Source: an uncultured Erysipelotrichaceae bacterium
GTDB taxonomy: Bacteria; Bacillota_I; Bacilli_A; Erysipelotrichales; Erysipelotrichaceae
Assembly: GCA_947175465.1 (NCBI GenBank)
Contig: CAMWMY010000061.1
Location: 1 to 6,842, forward strand
Direction of reading: 5' to 3'
DNA length: 6,842 nucleotides
Part shown: positions 1 through 5,484 of the stretch, piece after piece
How the letters are laid out: each line of letters begins with the position of its first letter
How positions within the stretch are numbered: the stretch's first letter is position 1
Position numbers and translations under genes: made by a program
The notes under the pieces: model-generated
Database searches by the model: none
What the model saw: only the letters and a program-made list of their open reading frames with translations
What the model was told of the DNA's origin: nothing

Positions 1-1246
1 GTATATGGAACAATGATAAAAGAGCTGCCCCTGTTCCTGAAGTAATTAACATAATAATTAAAGGTCTTAAATTATAACGTAAATGAAGTCCAAATAAAAC
101 AGGTTCACTAATTCCAAACAACTGTGATAACATAGCTCCAATACTTGTTTGTTTCATTTTTTGTGATTTTGCTTTTATAGCAAATGCTAAACACGTTCCT
201 ACATTTGCAAATCCATACATTGCACATAAAGTAATTAAAGGATTAAATCCTGTATTTGCTAATAAAGATGTTTCAATCATAACATAAGTATGATGAAGTC
301 CTGTAATGACTGTTAATGGATATGTAAATCCAATAATAAAGCCTCCTATCCCAAATGGTAATTGAATTAACATTTCAATAATTGAAACCATTCCTAATTC
401 TATTTGATGCATAATCGGTCCAACAACTAATAAAATAACAAGCATGGTAAAAAGCATTGTGAAAAAAGGTGTAAAAATTAAATCTAATACATTAGGCATT
501 TTTTTACGTAATTTCTTTTCTACATTCGCTCCAATAAGAGCTGCTACAATAGCTGTTAAAACACTTCCTTGACATCCTACTAAAGGTATAAAACCAAAGG
601 CTTTAATCGCTTCGACTCCACTATTTGGATCAGCTACTGCATAAGCATTTGGTAAAGCAGGAGCAATAATCATAAGCCCAATAACAAGACCGATAACTGG
701 TGTTCCCTTAAATACTTTAAATGCAGACCATGTAATAATAGCTGGTAAAAAAGCAAAAGCTGTATCAGTTAAAACAGTAACTAATGTCTGTATATAAAGT
801 GGTATATCTTGTGATGAAGCACCAACAAGGCCTAATACATTGTCACTAAACAAACATCCTTTTAACCCTAAAAATAACCCAGTTGCCGCAATTACAGGAA
901 TAATAGGTACAAAAATATCTCCTAAAATGCGCATAAGATATTGAATTCCTGTTTTCTTTTCTTTCACATACGTATCTTGTTCTTCTTTAGAAAGCGTATG
1001 TAAGCCCATCTTTTCAATTTCAGCATATACCTTATTTACAATCCCTGTTCCTAAAATAATCTGATATTGTCCAGAAGTAAAAAACACACCTTTTACTTCG
1101 TCAATTTGTTCCACTACTTCTCTTGAAATACATTCTTTATCTTTCACAACAAAGCGTAATCGTGTTGCACAATGGGCAATCGATATAATATTTTCTTTTC
1201 CGACTGCATCAATAATTTCCTTTGCAATCTTTTCATATGTACTCAT
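1..1246 (-). CDS. PTS system EIIBC component, Glc family (sucrose/trehalose/maltose type), 3' end cut by window edge
   Basis: Membrane permease of the phosphotransferase system that imports a sugar and phosphorylates it on entry. I translated 415 residues from the ATG at 1246. An EIIB domain occupies about residues 1-80, with the phosphorylated cysteine Cys26 in HCATRLRF and the family pattern VKGVFFTSGQYQIILGTG at 52-69. A linker (about 80-105) leads into a hydrophobic EIIC domain with many membrane segments. EIIC shows GLHHTY at 316-321 and FGISEPVLFG at 377-386, matching the GITEP-type substrate motif of sucrose and trehalose permeases; Glu381 is the conserved acid. GGAGG at 1255-1259 lies 8 nt before the start. 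The ATG follows the glucosidase stop codon directly, so the two are co-translated. About 50 or more residues are missing, and whether an EIIA domain follows cannot be seen. Family membership is secure; the sugar is not, and trehalose, sucrose, maltose or an isomer all remain possible. Confidence 0.93.
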   Translation of the reverse strand, partial: MSTYEKIAKEIIDAVGKENIISIAHCATRLRFVVKDKECISREVVEQIDEVKGVFFTSGQYQIILGTGIVNKVYAEIEKMGLHTLSKEEQDTYVKEKKTGIQYLMRILGDIFVPIIPVIAATGLFLGLKGCLFSDNVLGLVGASSQDIPLYIQTLVTVLTDTAFAFLPAIITWSAFKVFKGTPVIGLVIGLMIIAPALPNAYAVADPNSGVEAIKAFGFIPLVGCQGSVLTAIVAALIGANVEKKLRKKMPNVLDLIFTPFFTMLFTMLVILLVVGPIMHQIELGMVSIIEMLIQLPFGIGGFIIGFTYPLTVITGLHHTYVMIETSLLANTGFNPLITLCAMYGFANVGTCLAFAIKAKSQKMKQTSIGAMLSQLFGISEPVLFGLHLRYNLRPLIIMLITSGTGAALLSLFHI

Positions 1247-2917
1247 TTACTGTTCCTCCACTTTTAATATAACGGTTTGAAAAGGCTTTAATTTTAGCAC
1301 TTTATCCTTAATTTCTACCTTATCTTGTGTTTGAAAAACAACTTTACAAGAAGCATGTAATAGTGTTTCTTCTTTTCCTTGATCACTAAAGTTAAAAAAG
1401 CATTGTAAACAATCTTTCTTTGTTTTTCGCTCATACGCAATGATTTCTTCATCACTTTCTAAAAAAGCAATATCTCCATAAATTAAACACTCACGATACT
1501 TTGAGTTTTGGCGGAAATGCAAAATTTTCTTGTAAAAAGATAATACACTATCTTCATCTTGCATTTGCTCTTCTACATTAATTGTAGGATATTCTTCACT
1601 CATGGATAACCATGGCGTATGTTCACTAAATCCTCCATATCGCGTAGCATTCCAAGGAAATGGAGTACGACTATTATCACGACTTCGTAAATTAATATAA
1701 TGAAGTGCTTCTTCTTTACTACATCCCTCTTGCATCGCACGATAATATTGATCAATACTTGAAATATCATTAAACTCTTCAATACGAGAGCGTTGAAAAT
1801 TGACCATTCCTAATTCTTGTCCTTGGTAAATATAAGGAGTTCCTCTTAAACATAAATACATCGATGCTAATGTTTTTACAGCTTCCTTATTTCTTTCATG
1901 CGCTAATAAATATTTGGTCGTTGATCGAGGTTGATCATGATTTTCAATAAAATTAGCAGCCCACCCAATCTTTTGTACAGCCATTTGATATTCCATAAGT
2001 TTTGTTCTTAAATCACTGATCTTCCAAGGTAGACGCTTAAACCATTCACTTCCACTCGCCACATCCAAATCTGCAGCTTTAAAATCAAAAATCATTGAGA
2101 AAAAGCCATCTTTACTAATAAAATCATCCAAATCATCGTATGCAATTCCTGGTGCTTCTGCTACACTCATACAATCGTATTTATCAAAACAACGTTCTTT
2201 TAACTCAAGTAAAAAATCTTTAATCCCTTCTTGATTACGACATGTTTTGGTACATTTGGCGAGTCCATCTACACCATCAGCTTCAATACTTGCATAGCTT
2301 TGATCTTTTTTAATAAAGGTAATCGCATCTACACGAAACCCTGCAATTCCAAATTCTAACCACTGATTCACCATCGCATACAAAGCCTCACGTACTTCTT
2401 TATTTTCCCAATTCAAATCGGGTTGTTTTTTACCAAAAGTATGAAAATAATAAGTATCTTCCCCTTCTACTTTTTCCCATACACTTCCTCCAAAAATAGA
2501 ACGCCAATTATTCGGTACTTCTTTGCCTTCTTTAAATATGTAATAGTTACGATATTTACTATCTTTGTTTGCAATAGCTTGTTGGAACCATGCATGTTCA
2601 TCAGAGGTGTGATTAATAACCAAATCTAAAATAATTTTAATTCCCATTTCTTTAGCTTCATCAATTAAACACTTTAAATCTTCCATCGTCCCAAACTCAG
2701 GAGCAAGCGCAAAATAATCAGAAATATCATAGCCATTATCATCCATTGGTGATTTAAAAATAGGACAAATCCATAACATCGTCACATTAAGATCTTTTAA
2801 ATACTTCAACTTCTTTCGTATTCCATTAAGATCTCCAATTCCATCATGATTACTATCATAAAAACTTTTTGGATATATTTGATAAACAATTTCTTCTTGC
2901 CACCACTTTCTTTCCAT
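1247..2917 (-). CDS. GH13 alpha-glucosidase, oligo-1,6-glucosidase/MalL-like group
   Basis: Cytoplasmic alpha-amylase-family glucosidase of 556 residues, the usual full length for the oligo-1,6-glucosidase/trehalose-6-phosphate hydrolase group; no signal peptide. A calcium-site-like loop DSNHDGIGD covers 21-29. Conserved regions are DLVINH (98-103), GFRVD with nucleophile Asp197, VAEAPG with acid/base Glu254, and ENHDQPR with Asp328. A C-terminal beta domain runs from about 475. The EAPG context resembles alpha-glucosidases rather than TreC, which has EMSS there. Ala198 follows the nucleophile; in this group Ala or Thr goes with alpha-1,4 and Val with alpha-1,6 specificity, so alpha-1,4 preference is inferred. 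The ribosome site GGAGG (2923-2927) overlaps the HAD stop codon, 5 nt before the ATG, and the stop abuts the permease start. The operon suggests that it cleaves a disaccharide brought in, probably phosphorylated, by that permease. Family is sure; substrate is not. Confidence 0.93.
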   Translation of the reverse strand: MERKWWQEEIVYQIYPKSFYDSNHDGIGDLNGIRKKLKYLKDLNVTMLWICPIFKSPMDDNGYDISDYFALAPEFGTMEDLKCLIDEAKEMGIKIILDLVINHTSDEHAWFQQAIANKDSKYRNYYIFKEGKEVPNNWRSIFGGSVWEKVEGEDTYYFHTFGKKQPDLNWENKEVREALYAMVNQWLEFGIAGFRVDAITFIKKDQSYASIEADGVDGLAKCTKTCRNQEGIKDFLLELKERCFDKYDCMSVAEAPGIAYDDLDDFISKDGFFSMIFDFKAADLDVASGSEWFKRLPWKISDLRTKLMEYQMAVQKIGWAANFIENHDQPRSTTKYLLAHERNKEAVKTLASMYLCLRGTPYIYQGQELGMVNFQRSRIEEFNDISSIDQYYRAMQEGCSKEEALHYINLRSRDNSRTPFPWNATRYGGFSEHTPWLSMSEEYPTINVEEQMQDEDSVLSFYKKILHFRQNSKYRECLIYGDIAFLESDEEIIAYERKTKKDCLQCFFNFSDQGKEETLLHASCKVVFQTQDKVEIKDKVLKLKPFQTVILKVEEQ

Positions 2918-2926
2918 AAAAACCTC

Positions 2927-3760
2927 CTATATTATTTTCCTACGTCTTAACTCTTTGAAAATGCCATCTTCATGTGCTGCTTCACAAACAGAACTCGCAT
3001 ATGGTTTCAATTGTTCATCTCCATCTTCCATAGCAACTGCAATGGAACATTGTTGAAACATTGTAATATCATTTTGACCATTCCCAAAACACATACTCAT
3101 ATCTTTAGTAAGTCCTAAATGTGACATTACTTTTTGCACTGCACTTCCTTTATCACACCCACACTTTACAAACTCATAATAATTCAAATTTCCCCAACAA
3201 CTCTTCTGTACTAGCTGATAATTTCGAATCTTCTCACAAATACAAGCAAAGGTTTTTTCTTCACACCAAATCCCTATTTTATGAATACGATGAAATGTTT
3301 TACAAAACGTATGCAGATTCTCCTCATAAACAATCTTCTCATTTGCATGATAATATTGCTTTTGTTCCTGTGTCATATCTTCCATCATCTTTTTATTCAT
3401 CGTCACAAGTATTTCTTTTGCTTTCTTATTCATAAATACTTCTTCATTACTTTCAAAGAACAGCGCTTCTTTATCCACTATTCCACAAGATAAAATATAT
3501 TCGATTTCTTCTTGTGCAAAGCTATCTTGAAATATCTTGTTTCCATTAACAACAATATAATTACCCCCACCTGCAATCATATTAGCAATCGATAATTGCT
3601 TTACATCTTCTTGTATCATTGACACACTTCTTCCTGTACATAAACATACATGAATTCCTTTTTGTTTACATAGAGCAATTACTTCATAAATACTTTGTGG
3701 TATACGAGCAAATCGATCCTTTAAAGTTCCATCAATATCAATAAAAATAATCTTAATCAT
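2927..3760 (-). CDS. Cof-type HAD-IIB family phosphatase
   Basis: Cytoplasmic haloacid-dehalogenase-superfamily hydrolase, 277 residues, typical for Cof-type sugar-phosphate phosphatases. Motif I is FIDIDGTL with nucleophile Asp8 and acid/base Asp10. Motif II is CTGRS with Thr42. Motif III Lys204 lies in CDKGSAV. Motif IV is FGNGQND at 225-231, where Asn227 stands in place of the usual first Asp and Asp231 is kept. The long stretch between motifs II and III is the C2B-type cap. I start at the ATG at 3760 because AAAGGAG (3771-3777) precedes it by 10 nt. An in-frame ATG at 3790 would add ten residues, but it has no ribosome site and lies upstream of the predicted transcript start. It is the first gene of the operon, 9 nt before the glucosidase. 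A role in dephosphorylating a sugar phosphate from the same pathway is inference; Cof enzymes are often promiscuous and could instead act on other phosphometabolites. The protein is rich in cysteine. Confidence 0.88.
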   Translation of the reverse strand: MIKIIFIDIDGTLKDRFARIPQSIYEVIALCKQKGIHVCLCTGRSVSMIQEDVKQLSIANMIAGGGNYIVVNGNKIFQDSFAQEEIEYILSCGIVDKEALFFESNEEVFMNKKAKEILVTMNKKMMEDMTQEQKQYYHANEKIVYEENLHTFCKTFHRIHKIGIWCEEKTFACICEKIRNYQLVQKSCWGNLNYYEFVKCGCDKGSAVQKVMSHLGLTKDMSMCFGNGQNDITMFQQCSIAVAMEDGDEQLKPYASSVCEAAHEDGIFKELRRRKII

Positions 3761-3770
3761 GGATTTCTTT

Positions 3771-3777
3771 CTCCTTT
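3771..3777 (-). promoter_or_regulatory. Ribosome binding site deciding the HAD start
   Basis: AAAGGAG on the minus strand, 10 nt before the ATG at 3760. It lies inside the frame that would be coded from the upstream ATG at 3790, which argues for the shorter protein. Confidence 0.75.
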
Positions 3778-3788
3778 GCAATATCATC

Positions 3789-3817
3789 ATAATATGAAAT
3801 GAAAAGGCTTACAACAA
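3789..3817 (-). promoter_or_regulatory. Sigma-A-type promoter of the HAD-glucosidase-EIIBC operon
   Basis: On the minus strand TTGTTG (3812-3817) is followed, after exactly 17 nt, by TATTAT (3789-3794). Each box differs from consensus at few positions. Transcription would start near 3782, giving a leader of about 22 nt before the HAD ATG. The -35 box sits in the loop and 3' arm of the hairpin that ends the preceding regulator transcript, and a cre-like box fills most of the spacer. Predicted by eye from the consensus. Confidence 0.6.
3800..3813 (-). promoter_or_regulatory. cre-like catabolite repression box (CcpA operator candidate)
   Basis: TGTAAGCCTTTTCA on the minus strand fits the Bacillota cre consensus TGWAANCGNTNWCA at every fixed position except one (C for G in the centre). 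It starts on the last two bases of the -35 box and ends 5 nt before the -10 box, a position where bound CcpA would block RNA polymerase. This fits an operon for a secondary sugar imported by the PTS. CcpA itself is not in the window. The same bases also form the 3' arm of a hairpin, so selection for the stem alone could have produced the match. Confidence 0.6.
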
Positions 3818-3830
3818 AGGTAAGCCTTTT
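3802..3830 (-). terminator. Rho-independent terminator of the RpiR regulator pair
   Basis: A perfect 11-bp inverted repeat: AAAAGGCTTAC at 3802-3812 and its complement at 3820-3830, with a 7-nt loop. It begins about 30 nt after the stop codon of the second regulator. On the minus strand the stem is preceded by A residues and ends in UUUU, followed by CAUUU, so the U-tract is short and termination may be incomplete. Some read-through from the regulators into the HAD operon is therefore possible. On the plus strand it could also act, but no gene reads that way here. Confidence 0.65.
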
Positions 3831-3854
3831 ATCAAGTATGTTTCTATTATGTTT

Positions 3855-3877
3855 ATAATTTCACCTTTTGAAATTAT
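3855..3877. promoter_or_regulatory. 8-bp palindrome, candidate RpiR operator
   Basis: ATAATTTC (3855-3862) and its exact complement GAAATTAT (3870-3877) flank a 7-nt spacer. The element overlaps the stop codon of the second RpiR gene and its centre is about 84 bp upstream of the predicted operon start. Spacing and symmetry suit a dimeric regulator, and its position upstream of -35 would suit activation. It lacks a U-tract, so it is not a good terminator. The function is inference; an AT-rich palindrome of this size can arise by chance. Confidence 0.35.
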
Positions 3878-4622
3878 GTTCGCAATGAAACTGATATTGA
3901 ATAAGAAATAATTCAATTAATAAATAAAAAGAAGTACAAGATTGTAATTGTCCTTGTGGTGTATGAGGAAATTCATAAGGAAAAGCATACAAATTATAGT
4001 TACTAATTTGTGCTAATCCATTGGCCTTCATTTGTGTAATGGATACTAGTGAACATCCCTTCATCTGTAAAGAAGTTGCGAAAGAAATCAACTCTTTATT
4101 TTCTCCTTTAAAAGAAAATAGAAAAGCAATATCTTCTTTTTGTGCTAAAGAAAGAAAACTTTGCATCATGTCAAATCCATGAATATAAAAGACCTTTTTA
4201 TGTAGAGGTAAAAATATTCTTTTGCATTCACTTGCAACTTTAGACATTGCAAATCCATCTGCAAAAATAAGAATACGTTTCGCTTTATAAAGCTCATCGA
4301 ACAGTGAAGAATAAGATTGCTTTTGCAAAGAAGAAATTACTTGATGATAGGTTTCTCTTAACTCTTTATGTGTATGTAAATGCGTATCTTTCTTTTCCAT
4401 ACACTCAATACGAATAAGGGATTTTATTTCTTTATAACCTTGTAGTCCTATCTTTTTCGCAAAGCGAGTTAAAGCACTTTGTGAAACATGAATCATTTGT
4501 GCAAATTGATGTATTGTATACTGCTCTACTTGCTTTTTATGATTAATAATTTCTTTAGCAATATAACAATCTATCTCATTAAAAGTTGCATAAGCTCTAT
4601 TTATCCTTTTTTCTAGCTTCAT
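3861..4622 (-). CDS. RpiR/MurR-family transcriptional regulator (second of pair)
   Basis: DNA-binding sugar-phosphate sensor, 253 residues. The N-terminal HTH_6 domain has its helix-turn-helix at about 35-60, with the classic VSQSALTRFAKKIGL and GYKEIK after it. The C-terminal SIS domain begins near 115: ADGFAMSKVA at 121-130 aligns with the glycine/serine phosphosugar loop, and FSFKGEN at 169-175 takes the place of the usual SxSGxT. Lys172 and Asn175 replace the second Ser and the Thr, so effector binding may be altered. Its ATG overlaps the stop of the upstream regulator as ATGA (4619-4622), with AAGGGGA about 6 nt before the start, which indicates translational coupling. A hairpin terminator follows. 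Placed just before a PTS/glucosidase operon, it probably controls that operon; whether it represses or activates cannot be read from sequence. Confidence 0.9.
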   Translation of the reverse strand: MKLEKRINRAYATFNEIDCYIAKEIINHKKQVEQYTIHQFAQMIHVSQSALTRFAKKIGLQGYKEIKSLIRIECMEKKDTHLHTHKELRETYHQVISSLQKQSYSSLFDELYKAKRILIFADGFAMSKVASECKRIFLPLHKKVFYIHGFDMMQSFLSLAQKEDIAFLFSFKGENKELISFATSLQMKGCSLVSITQMKANGLAQISNYNLYAFPYEFPHTPQGQLQSCTSFYLLIELFLIQYQFHCEHNFKR

Positions 4623-5362
4623 AAAAAATCCCCTTTTTGATAATTAATATAGTAGAGTAATAAATGTTCTAATAACATATAAAAACCTGCAACTAATTCA
4701 TAAGATATATGTGTCGCAATGGTACTTGTTGTAACATAAAGATGATAATCACATAAACTCGCAATCGTATTATTTTGTAAACGAGTAATAGAAAGAAGCT
4801 TCACTTTTCGATTTTTCATAAATTCAGCTACTTGAATTCCTTCTTTTGTTTCTCCTGATAAAGAAATAATAATGAAAAGATCATTTTGCTCAATACTTTC
4901 ACTAATCATTTCTACTTCTCCATAATCAAATAATTCAATAACACATTTTCCAACAGATGCAAACATTCGCTTACATTCATCTGCCATTGTTTTTTGTTCA
5001 TTTCCTGTTCCATAAATATAAATCGTTTTACAACTATCTAATAGTCGACAAATATCGTGTAAGGGAATCTTTTCCATTGCATCAATCATCTCATGATATA
5101 GTGTACATACTTTATCAAAAGACAAAGCATTTATTTCTTGTCTTTGCTCATTTTGAAGCAACATTTGTAAATCAGAAATGGTAGACAATCCTAGTTTCTG
5201 GGAAACGCGCAAAAGAGTTGTGCGAGAAACATGACAAAAAGTTGCCATTGCTTGAGTATTCAAAAAAGCAATCTCTTTTTTATTATGAATAATAAATTGT
5301 AATAATTGCCTATCCTTTTCATTCAATTTAGGGCTTCGGTTCATTAATTGTTCTATTTTCAT
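4619..5362 (-). CDS. RpiR/MurR-family transcriptional regulator (first of pair)
   Basis: DNA-binding sugar-phosphate sensor, 247 residues. The HTH_6 domain has its helix-turn-helix at about 35-59 (VSRTTLLRVSQKLGL), and a SIS domain runs from about 107 to 240. The phosphosugar motifs are close to standard: YGTGNEQ at 117-123 and SLSGETKEG at 167-175, unlike the second regulator. I start at the ATG at 5362 because GGAG (5369-5372) lies 6 nt before it. A longer frame from 5440 would add 26 residues, but it crosses the promoter and has no ribosome site. The recognition helix differs from that of its partner, so the two probably do not read identical sites. The genes share one transcript and overlap by 4 nt. 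The target is likely the downstream sugar operon, with autoregulation possible. MurR, GlvR and similar roles are all within the family. Confidence 0.9.
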   Translation of the reverse strand: MKIEQLMNRSPKLNEKDRQLLQFIIHNKKEIAFLNTQAMATFCHVSRTTLLRVSQKLGLSTISDLQMLLQNEQRQEINALSFDKVCTLYHEMIDAMEKIPLHDICRLLDSCKTIYIYGTGNEQKTMADECKRMFASVGKCVIELFDYGEVEMISESIEQNDLFIIISLSGETKEGIQVAEFMKNRKVKLLSITRLQNNTIASLCDYHLYVTTSTIATHISYELVAGFYMLLEHLLLYYINYQKGDFL

Positions 5363-5368
5363 AACTTT

Positions 5369-5372
5369 CTCC
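5369..5372 (-). promoter_or_regulatory. Ribosome binding site deciding the first RpiR start
   Basis: GGAG on the minus strand, 6 nt before the ATG at 5362. It supports this start over the in-frame ATGs at 5440 and near 5404, which lie at or above the promoter. Confidence 0.75.
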
Positions 5373-5394
5373 AAAATAATCTTTATATATTTAT

Positions 5395-5403
5395 AGTATA
5401 TCA
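5395..5403 (-). promoter_or_regulatory. Extended -10 promoter of the RpiR pair
   Basis: On the minus strand TGA directly precedes TATACT (5395-5400), giving an extended -10 element. Transcription would start near 5388, leaving a leader of about 26 nt. The region 16-18 nt upstream has only a poor -35 match. TTGTCA at 5429-5434 is a better -35 box, but is 28 nt away; it could instead pair with TAAAAA at 5406-5411. One of the two arrangements probably serves the regulator genes. Confidence 0.5.
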
Positions 5404-5440
5404 TTTTTTTATTTATTGCTGCACTTCTTGACAAACCCAA

Positions 5441-5472
5441 AAAAGAAAGGAAACAAATATCTCCTTTCTTTT
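5441..5472 (-). terminator. Rho-independent terminator of the surface protein gene
   Basis: A perfect 11-bp inverted repeat, AAAAGAAAGGA at 5441-5451 and its complement at 5462-5472, with a 10-nt loop. It starts 12 nt after the stop codon of the surface protein. On the minus strand the 3' arm ends in a run of six U. The stem is AT-rich, so strength is probably moderate. It separates the surface protein from the regulator transcript. Confidence 0.7.
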
Positions 5473-5484
5473 CTATTATATATT

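Noticed and set aside
1600..1782. Short minus-strand open frame inside the glucosidase gene
   Set aside because: An out-of-frame shadow of conserved GH13 coding sequence with no ribosome site or domain.
1247..2917. Naming the glucosidase TreC
   Set aside because: EAPG at the acid/base and Ala after the nucleophile differ from the EMSS and Val of TreC; only the operon context favours it.
3121..3493. Plus-strand open frames opposite the HAD gene (and similar ones opposite the glucosidase, the first RpiR gene and the surface protein gene)
   Set aside because: They lie wholly inside well-supported minus-strand genes, have no recognisable domains, and their low-complexity Phe/Ile/His/Ser content is typical of antisense reading of AT-rich genes.
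3761..3790. Longer HAD protein starting at the ATG at 3790
   Set aside because: No ribosome site before it, a good one before the ATG at 3760, and the predicted transcript start lies downstream of it.
3855..3877. Terminator of the second RpiR gene
   Set aside because: The stem is eight mostly A-T pairs, overlaps the stop codon, and is not followed by a U-run; the hairpin at 3802-3830 is a better candidate.
5363..5440. Longer first RpiR regulator starting at 5440
   Set aside because: The extra 26 residues cross the -10 region, match no RpiR N-terminus, and lack a ribosome site; GGAG precedes the ATG at 5362.
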